In this document: one piece after another, positions 22,900-38,100 of the stretch | Numbering within the stretch: the stretch's first letter is position 1 | Layout of the letters: each line of letters begins with the position of its first letter | Assembly (NCBI GenBank): GCA_026874595.1 | Contig: CM049306.1 | Location: forward strand, 5,036,019-5,100,018 | DNA from: Sipunculus nudus | Lineage: Eukaryota; Annelida; Sipuncula; Golfingiida; Sipunculidae | Direction: 5' to 3' | Length of the DNA stretch: 64,000 nt | Program-made: the position numbers and the translations under genes | Notes under the pieces: model-generated | Told to the model about the DNA's origin: nothing | The model's input: the letters and a program-made list of their open reading frames with translations, nothing else | Database searches by the model: none

Positions 22900-25800
22900 A
22901 CACCAACTACAGGGGACTAGTCTTTGTGAGGACACTTTAGACTATACCGCTGAGAGCTGTCAGATCAATAAATGATGTAAGAGTCAATAAGACATGAACT
23001 GAACATGTTAGCTAATCCTTCAATACTAATGATTTAAACACAGCATCTAACTCATCTAACCTGAAATTAGCTGGATTATAATAAACAAAGCCCTTCAGGA
23101 GGCATACAGAAAAATGTGAGGCCATGCAGAAGAGAACTGCAGGAACAAAATAACTGTCAATGCAGAAGCTAGCTGCTTTGCTTCATAAATCCAAACCCTA
23201 AATGAAAAGCGACATACCATACACACTCTGGGTTACACATACTGAAAGATCTGTATCTTCAAGAGCAGGCAGCGAGGAAATTCATATGCTTGGGTTATAA
23301 TCACATGCCCAAATTAGTTATATTAATTCTTATTTAATTTAAAGATGCTGTGGCAGATAAAAAAATGGGTAACTACTTAATTTGTATAAGAAAGCAAGCT
23401 GTGTATGTTTACTTTTTATCATCTGGTTCCTTTGTCATGTTTTCTTACAACTAAAAACATGAACACGTATGCATGCATGTTTGTTTAAGCAACAACTGTA
23501 CTTGGATGAAAGAAAACAAAAGAGAAATAAAGGTTCATTGGGATATAATATCAAAACTGTAAAATAAACAATGTTCCCACATCTGGAGCATACTTATTTT
23601 TCCAGACACAATAAAAAGCTTTCAAAGAAGCCATTAATACTATTTTTTTCTTTTCTTTGCTGAAATCACCACAATCTGAAGTCTCTGAGTGGTTTGTACG
23701 TTTGGTGTATAAAGGCTGCAAGATAATCAGTTTACAAAACTCTACTTAACAAATGACAATTATCCTCAAATGTTAAAAGGAAGATTTAGCAAACAGCTGG
23801 TTATCAAAGGGTAACTGGGAAGCAAACAAAATTTATATTCCTGGATTTTCTATAGTCAAGGTGTTTGATTTCCACGACTTAGGCTTATAGGTGAACCATT
23901 TAAATACTGAGTAAATAAAGAAAAGGAAAATAAGGTGAAAAGGAAGGTATAACAGTGACAGAGAATATACAGGGTGATCACTCAACATTCTTAATACTGT
24001 ACATGAATCTATCATTCCTGGTCATATATGTACATGAATCTATCATTCCTGGTCATATATGTACAAGAATCTATCATTCAAGGTCATATGTACATGAATC
24101 TATCATACCTGGTCATATATGTACATGAATCTATCATTCCTGGTCATATATGTACATGAATCTATCATTCCTGGTCATATATGTACAAGAATCTATCATT
24201 CAAGGTCATATGTACATGAATCTATCATACCTGGTCATATATGTACATGAATCTATCATTCCTGGTCATATATGTACCTGAGCACACACTATTAATTATC
24301 CCTACTTCCAGTGCACCAGGATGTAATTACAGCTTCAGTGACTGTCACAAGAGGCAACAATCACTGAGAAGCAACTTTTATCATGCACTTTTCCCTGACA
24401 TTTTTATAGGATTAGTCCATGGCTTGTTGGTGGCACTGTTTCTTGAATAAGGATGAATGTTACCATACAATATAAATGATGTTATTATTATGCATTCTGG
24501 ATTTTATGTTAATATGCACAGGATTAAAAATACCATAAAAGTAATAATCTGTCACAGAGATTTTGGAATGAATCTCTGAAATTCTGTATAGATTTCACAA
24601 TTTTACCTTTGAGACACCAGCAGGGTTGAAACTGAGGACACCTTAACCATACCTGATGCTATGTTCAAATTCAACCTCTCCTTGAGTTAAATTTTCATTG
24701 AGATTTGTTATCAGAAACTGGATAATTAGACAGATGGCTTGAGTAGTGTGCTTGGAATAGGCGATCAGTGAAGCCCAGAAATTCCAATGGAGTTCCAAGG
24801 ACAGGCCTGAGCTGTTGAAACTCGAAAATATTACTCTGATTGAATATGACAAAGGGATGAAACAAGGGACCCATTGGTCACGGCGCTCAGCTGATCATGA
24901 TTGGACTATAAATGTATCACCATTGTGATACTATATTGAGTAGATAAAGCTTAGAATATCATGGTCATGTTGGGCTTTTATAAAGGAATATAATGTAATA
25001 TGTGAGTAAATGATATATGAAATAACCTGACTGATGGATTAATATGGAGTAAAATATAGTGGTTTATTTTTTATTTATTTGGGAGGGGTCGAAAAAAGCA
25101 ATTTATTTGAGCAAATATGAATGCAATGACAGTATGCTAAGCAGTGGTATAATGATGATAAGTGTATGGAAAACTGCAAGAGTTAAATTTGACAGATACA
25201 AGGTTATGATTAACTATGCTGATGAGGGGATTTATGAATTTGTGACTGTATGACATAATATCTTGACAAGATCGGTCTTGACAAGGTGCATTATTTTGAT
25301 GCCCCTCGCGTCTACATATTACACAATATTGACATAATTTCTGGCATGTACATAGGTACCTATGGACAAATGGTCAACAGTACTGAACCACCTGGAAGGT
25401 TAAAATCTTAAAAATATGATGAAATGTAGATAATGTTTGAGAGGAAGAGGTAATCTGGGCCATGGTTGGTTTATATGATTGAAGAAAATGTTGCAAATAA
25501 TATTTGAGACCTGACCATGCCTTTCCATTGGTTACCTTTTTGATAAGCTGTTGACAGTTCAACAGTTTATACATTTGTCTGATGAGATCCAATTTATTTG
25601 GTAAACCTTTTTTATCAATTTTATGATATGTATACAGTTGCCATAATGTCCCCATTCCACAGGTGCAATGACTTGATGGGGGGGGGGGGGGGAGGGGGGG
25701 GGGAGGGTGTTGTGTTATGATCAGAGTTACAATGCCTCTGTCTCTCTGTAGATATTTTCTTTAATTATTATATTTTATGCTATAGCCATAGAACTATTGT

Positions 25801-26139
25801 TCACAGTGCCAAGGAGCAAAGCCTCAGTGGGATGAAGAAGGGGATGGTGAGAGGTACAACACCCTTGCATAAACATACAGGATATGAATTTTAATTCAAC
25901 AGTGCTTATAAAAAAAAGTTTATTCATGAACATTAAATATTTAAAACAGACAGAAAGATGGAGAAACAAAGCAAATAATTTTTTCCCCATTCTACTGAGC
26001 CAATTACAGTATAACATACATGTGATTGTGAATATTTCAGTTGATGCACATTTCTAAATTGCATCAACATTTATAGCTAATGTATCTAGTTTATAGTACC
26101 TGTCAACAGAATGGGATGGAGGGAGGAAGGGAGGCAATT

Positions 26140-26184
<45 letters not shown>

Positions 26185-29100
26185 GAAAGATGGAGAAAGA
26201 AAGAGACTAGATGTGTCGGAACGACACAAATGCCCCCGCCTTGGGCAAATTAGAAACATTTGTAAAATTTGGAAAATTTTTTAAGTTCAGGAGGTGTCGT
26301 ATGGTCAAAAGTAGGTCAACAAGGGCAAAATGCAAACTCGATTTGTAACGGGTCATTATCAAGCAACACACCAAAAATCATGCCAGTATATGCAGGCATT
26401 GTGAAAAAAAGTCCATACATGTGCATTTTCCATAAAAATTTCTGTCTTTCATGAAATTTTCTATGTTTAGGATCCGTAAAACAATCAAAAGTAGGTCAAC
26501 CAGGATGAAACGCAAACTTGATCTGTAACTGTCATTATCTGCCCACACAAAAAAAATCAGGTTGGTATCTGCAGGCATTGAGAAAAAAAAGTCAGTACAT
26601 ATGCATTTGTTATGAAAATTTATATTTTTCATGAAACTTTCTATGTTCAGGAGCAGTCAAATGGTCAAAAGTAGGTCAACTGAGACAAAACAAGAACTCG
26701 ATCTGTAACTGGTCATTATCTGCCTACACACCAAAAATCAGGCCCATATCTGCAGGCACTGCAAAAAAAAGTCCATACATGTGCACCTTTTTTATGAAAT
26801 TTTCTATGTTAGAGCACCGTCAAACGGTCAAAAATAGGTCAACTGGGACAAAACGTGAACTCCATCTGTAACTGGTCAATATCTGCCGACACACCAAAAT
26901 TCAGGCCAATATCTGCAGGCATTGCGAAAAAAAAACCGTACATGTGTATCTGTCATGAATATTTCTATTTTTCATGAAAATTTCTAAGTTTAGGAGCCGT
27001 AAAACGGTCAAAAGTAAGTCAACCAGGACGAAACGCAAACTCGATCTGTAACTGGTCTATATCTGTCCACACACCAAAAATCAGGCCAATATCTGCAGGC
27101 AATGAGAAAAAACAAGGGACCTATGGGTCACGGCGCTCAGCTGTTATATATGATTAAGAAATATGATTTAGGAATGAGGCATATGCTGGTTTGGTGTGGT
27201 AATAAATATAAGCTTTATTATGAGTTGTTGGTGTTTAGCTTATGTATGATTATGATATTATCTTTGGAGACAGGGAAGAGGATTGATTTCATTTATTTTA
27301 TTAACAAATGGAGTACTATTGTCACACAGATTTTGACTTGGCCATATAACTTATAAGCAGAACATATGATATAAGAGTTTAACTATTTATTTAGAAAAAT
27401 TACAAATATTGTCCCAAATATAATTTTTATTAAAAACAATAAGAGAATCTTATGATTTTTTAAAATGAAATATAACTGAAATGATTATTAAAATAATATT
27501 AAAGAATATATTCATGAATGCATTCATGAATACATTTTGAAAGTATTTGCACTGGTATTCATATACTTTCATTTTTACCTGAATTTCAATTCTTTATGCA
27601 AGACATTTTATAATGGAGTACATATTCATATTCGTATTTAAATACAATTGCAAAGTTTTCCCACTATTACTGGCATTTATTCAGTTTTCACCAAACAATT
27701 ATGTTGAGAATCCAGAATATACAAAATTCACACATTTAAATTATGATCAAAAGTACCTCGTTTTATGGCTTTTATTTATATTAAAAAAAAAAAAAAATGT
27801 AATATATTCATTTTGGACTAATTTCACATCAATGTACACACTAGACACAGTAGGAATCTAGATTAATAATATCAACTGCATCTTTGTCTATCATTAATTT
27901 CCTTCATATGACCCCTAATGATTAGTAATGAATAATATGATTTACTTTTTTATCATTAAAATTGAACTGAAAAATACCAAAGGTGACTGCATGGTGTTAT
28001 TTGGAGTACGTGACATTCTATCTATCGATACAAGATTCTTTTATCATCAGTAACTGCAAGTTGATTTCCTGTTATTATAAACTAACAAATTCTTTTTTAT
28101 TTTTCTTTAATTTGTTATTAAAAAACAATAAAAATTTATTAATTTATTGTTAATTGTTATGTTGTTGGTTAAAACTACTAGATGAGTTGGGTTGGACACC
28201 TGGATCAACTGTGGCTGGCCATAAGCTGCCTACCTGCAACAGTGTATGGCTCGCCTCAAGCATGCATAATTTGCTGAAAGTTCAACAAGGTCAACATACA
28301 GGTGACTCAAGAGGGGCTGGAGAGAGTTAAGGTCTGACATGGTCTCATAAAAACATTAATAAAAGCTACAATTTTTGGCCAATGTCTTTCAGCTTTCTAA
28401 ACTAAAAAGCTGAAATCCTTGTGTGCATGATATGAAAATTATATCAACCGTGCTCACAGGAAACAAATGTGCCATGGTCAAAGTTGGGCAAAATTTAAGG
28501 TACTAATTTTATATTTATACTAATAACAAATAAAATTTGAAAAATTCAGGACTAATTTGGGGTATTCAATTGAATCTTGATTAAATAATGTTACATCCCT
28601 GACAAAAAAACTCTAGCTTCAGCAATCCCCTTGTTAAGGGAGTAAATATATTTCTTGATTTTTTACATAGTGCATTATGTTTGGGCCCATAACTTAAAAC
28701 AATTACGCAATACTGACATCATTTCTGGCATATGCATAGAGAATGTATAGAAAAATATGTATATTATATATGATTAAAGTCACATCAGTGATTTTGATAT
28801 TAGGCAGTCTTGAAGTGTAACAATGGGTTTTTAATGGAAAAATGAAGTTTTTCATTTATATCTCGAAGGTATTAAGTCCTAGTGACCAAATTCTTGGCAT
28901 GGTAGGGAATTTTGGAGACATCTAATTGTATGCCAAATTTTAGGAACTGAGAGCTGAAGCTGGGGAGCTGAGCTCTTGCAAACTGCATAACACTAGCTTG
29001 ATGTAACCAATTTGTTACATGGTGCTTGAAAACTTGAATAAAATCTACAGTTTTTGATCAACTGGTTTCAAATTTGTGGTGTTAACAGACAAAATGCTAA

Positions 29101-32100
29101 CAAAAACATGCTGAGAAAATTAAATCCACAGTACTTACAGTAAAAAAACGTGCCATGGTCAAAGTTGGGCAAAATTTAAGGTAACAATTTTTTATTTTTG
29201 TTAATATTTTAAAAAATTTAAAAGATTTTGATCAAATTTTGGGTATACAATTTAATTTTGATAAATTAAAGTTATATTACTGGAAAAAAAGTCCATAGCT
29301 TTAACAAGTTTTGAGTTAAGTGATCAAATATCTTTCCTGATTTTTTACAAAATGCATTATGTTTGGGCCCATAACTTTTTTAAATTATATAATACAGACA
29401 TAATTTCTGGCATGTACATAGGAACTATATAGAAGAATATTTATGGTAAATATGAGGGAAAACAGATGAGTGGTTTTGATATTAGGCAGTCCTGAAGTGT
29501 GAAAATAGGTTTTTAATAAAAAATTGAGGTTTTTCCTTAATTTCTCAAAGGAACGAAGTCGCAAAGACCCAGTTTTCGGCTTGGTAGGAGATCTTGGGGA
29601 CATCTAACATTATGCTGAATTTTGGATTCCTAGGTCTTACGGTTTCAAAACGTGCCACATCTACGGACGGACGGACGGACGGACGGACAGACGGACGGAC
29701 GACGGACAATGGACCACGACTATAGCTCAGATGACTTATAGTCAGCTGAGCTAAAAATTTAAAAGATTTTACAAGTTTTATAAATCTGTATTAAAAAAAC
29801 ACTGAAAATATAAGTTAAAATATTAGAATTCTTAGTTGCAATCATTATACATCCAGAGTGTAGCTCATATTGGGTCATATTATGCATACACATATATTTT
29901 TATTATTTATAAATCACAAAATTTTTAAACTGAATTTAAAAGAAAACAATGCCACAACATGGCATCTACAAGATTATTCCTTGAATCACTATTAAAAAGT
30001 TTTGCACATTGGAGTTTTCAGTACATGCTTAATCTTATTCACCAAAATAAAATAAGATTCTGTAAATTTGGTAAAATAAAAACATCTTTTCAAATAAAGT
30101 ATACACACTGTTGGTTGAATGAGGGACAAACAATATCATTATGCTAATTACAATCTAAGCTTTAATTTATTCCTGGAAATAATAGTCAATTTCACACCTG
30201 GTGAAGTTTTTACTCTTCTCAAGGAAGGAATTACTTGTCTGATGAACATCCACACTTTCATAGCAATACACCATTTTGTGGACACAATTAAATGTGCATT
30301 TTAATCATTGTAACCCTGGTGGTAAATACAAAATCTAAAATGTAGCATAGCCAAGAATAAAATGAAATACAGAAAATTATAACATTCATCTAGTTAATGC
30401 ATCATCTAGGGGGGGGGTGCAGGGCAGGGGGAAGCCTGCTAGTAGTGGCCCAGCTGAGCCAAGACAAGCTGCCTGGGGTGGGCTACATAATGCAACTGAA
30501 GGCTTTACTACTAGGTGGGCTAGATGTAAACAACACTTGACATGGTGTATGAAAACTTGAATAAAAGCTACTCTTTTCAATCAATTCCTTTGAAATTTCA
30601 GATTTAAAAAGATTAAATCCTTATGTATATAGGCTGTGAAAATTAAATCAACAGTGCTTACAGAAAAAAAAGTGCCATTGCCAAAGTTGGACAAAATTTA
30701 GGGTACTGATTTTTTTTTTAAGCTAATAACTTGAAAAATTTGCAAAATTCAGATCTAATTTTGGGTAAACAATCAAATCTTGATTAAATAAAGTTATATT
30801 CCTGACAAAAAGTCTCCAGCTTCAGCAATTCTCATCTTATGTGAGTAAATATATTTCTTGATTTTTAAAAAAGTGCATTATGTTTGGGCCCATAACTTAA
30901 AAAAAAATACGCAATACTGACATCATTTCTGGCATGTGCATAGCGAATGTATAGAAAAATATGTATAATATATATGATCAAAGTCAGATCAGTGGTTTTG
31001 ATATTAGCTATATATATATAGGCAGTCTTAAAGTGTAACAATGGGTTTTTAATGGAAAAATGAAGTTTTTCATTAATATCTCAAAGGAATGAAGTCCTAG
31101 TGACCAAATTCTTGGCATGGTAGGGAATTTTGGAGAAATCTAACTGTATGCCAAATTTAAGGAACTTAGAGCTGAAGCTCGGGAGCTGAGCTCTAGCAAA
31201 CTGCATAACACTAGCAATATGTGACATGGTGCTTGAAACTTGAATAAAATCTACAGTTTTTGATCAACTGGTTTCAAATTTTGGGTGTTAACAGTTGAAA
31301 TGCTAACATAAACATGCTTTGAAAATTAAATCCACAGCATTTACAGGAAAAAAACGTGCCATGGTCAAAATTGGGCAAAATTTAAGGTACCAATTTTTTA
31401 TTTTTGCTAATATTTTAAAAATTTTAAAAGATTTTGATCTAATTTTGGGTATACAATTTAATTTTGATTAATAAAAGTAATATTACTGGAAAAAAAGTGC
31501 TTAGCTTTAACAAGTTTTGTGTTAAGTGATAAAATTTCTTTCCTGATTATTTACAAAATGCATTATGTTTGGGCCCATAACTTTTTTAAATTATATAATA
31601 CAGACATAATTTCTGGCATGTACATAGGAATTATATAGAGGATTATTTATAGGAAATATGAGGAAAAACAGATGTGTGGTTTTGATATTAGGCAGTCCTG
31701 AAGTGTGAAAATAGGTTTTTAATAAAAAATTGAGGTTTTTCCTTAATTTCTCAAAGGAATGAAGACGCAAAGACCCAGTTTTCGGCTTGGTAGGAGATCT
31801 TGGGGACATCTAAAATTATGCTGAATTTCGGATTCCTAGGTCTTACGGTTTCAAAACGTGCCACATCTACGGACGGACGGACGGACGGACGGACGGACAG
31901 ACGGACGGACGACGGACAATGGACCACGACTATAGCTCAGATGACTTATAGTCAGCTGAGCTAAAAAACGTACATGTGTATTTGTCATAAAATTTCATAT
32001 TTTTCATGAAATTTTCTATGTTCAGGATCCCGCTTGACCCAAACACTCACAGTGGCAGTAGGTCAGACCTGAAGGTGTTATGTAACTGCCCAGTACACTG

Positions 32101-35100
32101 CATTTATACTGATCTGATGTAAACAATGAAAACATGTTACCTGGAAACTTGAATAAAATCTACAGTTTTTGATCAATTGGTTTCAAATTTCAGATTTTAA
32201 CAGATGAAATGTTAATGTGTACATGCTGTGAAAATTATATCCACAGCACTAACAGGAAAAATTTGAATATTTATATTTTTTTAAATGGTATCAGGAAAAA
32301 AAGAAAGGTATTCTCAGCTATAAAACTAATACATGTGTTAAAATTAATCCAAGGATCAAAACACCCAATATATCATACCAGGAGCAAACTGCAGTTGGGA
32401 ATGTTTAATTTTATGAACTGAAATAAAGGACCAGCAATATAAATTTTGATTATTTAGCCAGTATCATGTAACAACTGATACAACCATGAGTTATAAGTCA
32501 AACAAATTAAAATCTTTAATGAGCACTTGTCTGAGTTATATTTTTAATTTTTTACATATTTATTTATTATTTTAATTTTGTAATAAATATAAACCAACAA
32601 TTTAAACACCTGGAAAAGACCTGGAAATTTAGATTAATTTAATATAATCAACTGTATCCTTGTCTATTATTATCTTGCTTCATATAATCCCTAATAGTAA
32701 ACAACAATATATTTTAATTATTTATTTTTCATTTTTATGGTTGAAATGAAAAATACCCAATGGTGACTGCATGATGTCATTTGAAATACAATTTTGGCCA
32801 TCCATGGAAGATCCATAAATGATCAGTAATTGCAGTAAACTCATTAACTATAAATTCCTTTTCCATTTATTTTTTTTTAAGTTCTTATCATAAACCAAAT
32901 ATTAAAAGAAAAGTTTATTGTTATGTTTATGGCCTAAACAAATACTAGTGGAGGGGGTTGGACAGTTAGATCCAGTTGAAGCCACCCAAGAGCTGGCTGG
33001 CTGCAGAGTGCCTCCCATGCTTGCTTCAAGCATGCATAATTGGCCTGAAAAGTCAAAGTGGGGACATAAAAGAGGGGCTTCAGTACAGCCAAGATGTGAT
33101 ATGGTCTCATAAAAACTTTCATAAAAGCTAGTTTTTGACCAATTCCTTTTATAACTTCAGAATTTAGAAGCTAAAATCCTTACGTGTGCAAGATATGAAA
33201 ATTAAATCAACAGTGCTTACAGGGAAAAAAACATGGCCAAAGTTGGGCAAAACTTAAGGTACTGATTTTATATTTATGCTAATAACTTAAAAAATTTGAA
33301 AAATTCAGAACTAATTTTGGGAATACAATTGAATCTTGATTAAATAATGTTATATCCCTGGCAAAAAATGTCTACCTTCAGCAATTTTCATGTTAAGAGA
33401 GTAAATATATTTCTTGATTTTTTACAAAGTGCATTATGTTTGGGCCTAGAACTTAAAACAATTACACAATACTGACATCATTTCTGGCATATGCATAGCG
33501 AATGTATAGAAAAATATGTATATTATATATGATTAAAGTCAGATCAGTGGTTTTTGATATTAGGCAATCTTAAAGTGTAACAATGGGGTTTTAATGGAAA
33601 AATGAAGTTTTTTCTTAATATCTCGAAGGAATGCTGTCCTAGTGACCAAACTTTTAGTATGGTAGAGGATTTGGGGGACATCTAACTGTATGCAAAATTT
33701 AAGGAACTTAGAGCTGAAGCTGAGGAGCTGAGCTCTAGTAAACTGCATAACACTAGCTTGATGTAAACAATATGTGACATGGTGCTTGAAAACTTGAATA
33801 AAATCTACAGTTTCTGATCAACTGGTTTCAAATTTTTTGTTTTAATAGTTCAAATGGTAACAAAAACATGCTTTGAAAATTAAATCTACAGCAGTTACAG
33901 GAAAAAAACGTGCCATGGTCAAACTTGGGCAAAATTTAAGGTACCAATTTTATATTTTTGCCAATATTTAAAAAAATTTAACAGATTTTGATCTAATTTT
34001 TGGTATACAATTAAATTTTGATTATTTAAAGTAGTATTACTGAAAAAAAATTCCTACCTTTAACACTTTTGGTCTTAAGTGACAAAATATCTTTCCTCAT
34101 TTTTTTACAAAGTCCATTATGTTTGGGCCCATAACTTTTTTAAATTAAATTATACTGACTTAATTTCTGGCATGTACATAGGAAACATACAGAAGAATAT
34201 TTATGGTAGAAATGAAGAAAACCGGATGAGTGGTTTTGATATTAGGCAGTCCTGAAGTGTGAAAATAGATTTCTAATAAAAAATTGTGGTTTTTCCTTAA
34301 TATCTCGAAGGAACGAAGTCATATTGACCAAATTTTTGGCATGGTAGAAGATTTTGGGGACATCTAACTGTATGCCGAATTTCAGATTCGTAGGTCCAAT
34401 GGTGTCGAAATGTGCCAGTCTTACGGACGGACATCCGGACAGACGGATGGACGGACGACGGACAATGGACCTCGACTATAGCTCAGATGACTTATAGTCA
34501 GCTGAGCTAAAAAGTAATATATTTGTTTTACCTGTCTAGATGCACAGACATTACAATATCAACTCCTCATGTTAAACATTGAAGCTGTAATTTCTATGCT
34601 GAACCACAAATGTTTAACCTTTAAGAAATAAATGTTACCACTCAAAATAAATCTATATCCAGCTGCATCAGGCTTAAAGGGCATATTTATAATTTCAGCA
34701 ATTACTAGACATAAATTCATTTTTATGTACTGAAGTTTGGTGAGAGCTGGAGGGATTGCTGGAGAGTTCTCATCACAGTTTAAATCAACAAAATAAAATG
34801 AACTTTTTCCTATGTGCAGGTTTGGCATTACACTTAACAGGCCTTAATTTTGTGTTGTAGATTGATTATAGGAGAAAATAATACAATCTTAGCTAATCAG
34901 TGAGCTCCATAGAGGAGTGGTATTGAAAGCAAGAAGGGGCCCTATAAAAAAATCAACCTAATTTGTAGGATTTATTGAGTGCTATTATGAAATGACTAAA
35001 ATGCAATAATGAACCAAATCAGTCAACTGGTGGTTCAAAGGTGGTTTTAAACATTTACATCTAAAACTAAAGATCTACATCTAGTCATTTATACTTGACA

Positions 35101-38100
35101 TAGCCAGCATAAACCAAACTGCTGGTTAGTCCCTTAATACAGCCATACAGGTTATGTAGATGTCCAGTGCTGGTCACAGACCAAATGAGACAGGAATAGT
35201 TAAAACCAGCCATAAACAAGATCTTGGTGGTTCTGAATGTTCCGTTTTAACAAATGACACCTGTGTTATCAGACCACTGTTGGGACTAGTCAAATTGGTC
35301 TTAATTCACTGATGGCCATATTGGACAGGTCAGTTATAAACAATGTGAATGGTTTCGATTCATCCAAGTTAACCCACTCTGCTTACATGGAAAGGAATTT
35401 AAGACAATGCAATAATCAACCCAGACCTGTAAAACTTTAGACCAAATATGGGTCAACAATTTTGGTTTGCCTTCACTTTTGTGGTAGACTAGCACATATA
35501 CACATGGACCCAGTCACCAACTCAGTGACCAACATTTCAATACAGTCTTTAAGGCAGCTTGATTACCAGTATAGCAGGAGGCATCATCTGGTTATGGTCA
35601 GGCTGCATCGCTTGATTAGGGTTTGTGTGTACTGAACATGCTTATTGTGAATATATCCTGTCATGGTGGCCAGCAGTTCATACAACACACAGTACATCAT
35701 TGGTCAAACAAATGACCACTGCACTCGAACTAACTTACATTCTGTGTGAACCAAAGCAAAGTTATATCATAGCCAGTTATCTGGTGTTATTTAAACCTGT
35801 CTTAAATCAAATAAATAATTAAGCCAGAATATCATTTTGTTTTCTCAAATAATCGAAAGTGATCATTAAGATAAGTACATACTGAAGTAAGGATGCATCA
35901 GTAATCATTATTTCATTTTATGTAGTTTTGTACAAGGAAGGTGTGACAGCTTTTGTGCTTTGCACACACTTCTGTATAACTGATTTCCCTTTTTCCAAAA
36001 ACAGTTTAAGAACCTTATCATGCCATAAATGTAACAATTTTATTAGTTTTTGGTAAAAATAGGGGTGATTATAAACCTAGATTTAAAATAAATATCCAAA
36101 TACAAAGCTCTTTTGACAAAAATTAACAGCGTATTTAGAATGGAAGATTATGAACCCTCTTTGATGTAATGAGACAGGAAAAGATTTTTTTTTCACTTAT
36201 AAAGAAATATAAGTTTGCTTCAGTAAGACTGACTACAATACAGAGAGGACACTAAAGCACTACCATTGAGGATATAACCACAGACAGACAGATTAACATA
36301 CTGTACACTGTGAAGGATAGAGAGAGAGGAGGGACCAAATGTTTCTTACCCACAAAAATATCTGCAGAAGCATGGCAAAAAAAACAAGAACACTCATTAA
36401 TATCATCATTCCATGTATGAACCACGCCATTCACTCAGTCAGCAAGCATCATTCAACAGACAAGGGTCAAATTCAAACAGTTTATTCTGAATCAATCATA
36501 TATAGGTATTTCCTAGCTCCTGGTGCTAATGATAGACTTCACCTACACACGGTGACATTTATCAGTCCATATTAATATCAGGATAAAACTCTAATGTTCA
36601 TCAGCATTCCCATGCCCTCACAGGAGGACGGTCTACTTGGCTTCCGCCCGAGACATCACTGTGTCCAGGGCTGGCACACTAAAGCCAAAAACTAGTCAGC
36701 TGCGCAATCACTGTTACTGAGAAACCCAACCAAAACGAAGGCGTTAGTCAACTAGGCCAGTAGGTGGCGTCACATCCAAGCTAGGCGGAACGTGAGAAAT
36801 GGAGGGCTTACGTGAGGAAGCGACAGCTTTTAGCTAGTAGCTGAAAGGGCAACAACAGTAAACATTAGTGAAAGCTCCAACCAGACACAGTGTGTCCCAA
36901 CACCTCCCCACCATAGCACTCTGTATCTGCTAGTACTGTAACAACAGTTCACTTAACAAGTCTGTAGTACAGATTTACCATTTCAGCTGGAGAGATGATT
37001 TCACACTTATAATTAGCAACTATCAATGGCAGTACTCAAGTTATACACTAACTGATCCCAAATTTCCCCAAGACTTTTTTTTTACAATTTCAAGTTAATT
37101 TTTAAGTTAAATCCAAGTGGTTAGTCTTGGTGCTGAGTGCAAATGAACAGATATAAATAGGATATTTTCTTTTTGATGTGAAATAATGAAGTATTTTGAC
37201 TGGAGTGAATTATTCCCCATCTGCCTGTATGTGCACACCATCTCACTAAATAGCTGTAGCAAAGCTTCAGAAAGACCCAGGCTAGGGAACGCAAACCCAG
37301 TGCACACTGCTGCCTCCTGCTGGCTAAACCCAGAGTCACATGCATTACGACAGCAGACTGTTCACAGCAGACAAAGAAATCGCAGACACTAGATACTGTC
37401 TATTTAATTGGTGTACTGTACAAAATGCCAAAGCTTAAGTTTTTGGTGCACACAAAAATGTGAAATGATGATGGTTAGCATTTGACAAGAGATATCGGTG
37501 AAATAAAAGAAACCTCTATGATTTAGTTAGTTTCTTTTATGTTCAGTGCACTAGCCCTGATTTGCTGCTGTTAATTTTGAGAATATGTGATTCAGAAAAG
37601 CATATAACAGTGATGGGACACTATGCGAGTGACAAACAGACACTGAGCTCACCTTCCTCACTGCCTGCCTCTGTTAACTCCTCCTCCTCAGATAAAGTGT
37701 CGGCCGAGTCATCTCGGTCCCTGTAATGACAAAGATTTAAGTATACTGACAGTTCACAGCACAATATACATACATACATGGGAAAAACCCATATCTCTAA
37801 AATCAATGCAAATTAGACCCATAAAGTGTACATTATTTTACACCTGGATAGACTTTTTCCTGATGATATACATATTTTTAAAATTTCATTTATTTTCATG
37901 AGATATTTTAAAATTAAAAAAAAAAAAAAAATAAGTAGTACAAAATTTTATGCATCCAGGAACAGCCAGCCACTTTTTAGCTTGTTAATATCATACAACA
38001 TGACAATATCTCAAGTGTTTTTTTTACTTCTATCATGTCTCTATTTACTTAAACACTGAAATTTTACAATTTTTATTAAAAAAATAAATTTAATTTTTAA

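Larger units (their letters stand above)
21468..37652 (-). other. srgap intron between SH3 and acidic-linker exons (16.2 kb)
   Basis: No exon is seen. The intron contains a (TA)n run at about 22,862-22,894, a 31-bp minisatellite at 24,000-24,275, a truncated family 1 copy at 24,862, a G-tract at 25,679-25,706, a GA-rich run, the 180-bp repeat, the family 1 copies C, D and E, and otherwise unremarkable AT-rich sequence (22,900-24,000; 34,510-37,650). Confidence 0.7.

Noticed and set aside
27102-27356. Similar 77-84 residue frames in family 1 copies C and F (also 56,612-56,845)
   Set aside because: Comparing the two by eye, replacement changes (about nine) outnumber silent ones (about four), as expected without selection. 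Copies A and B have a different 5' part, and no known domain is visible.
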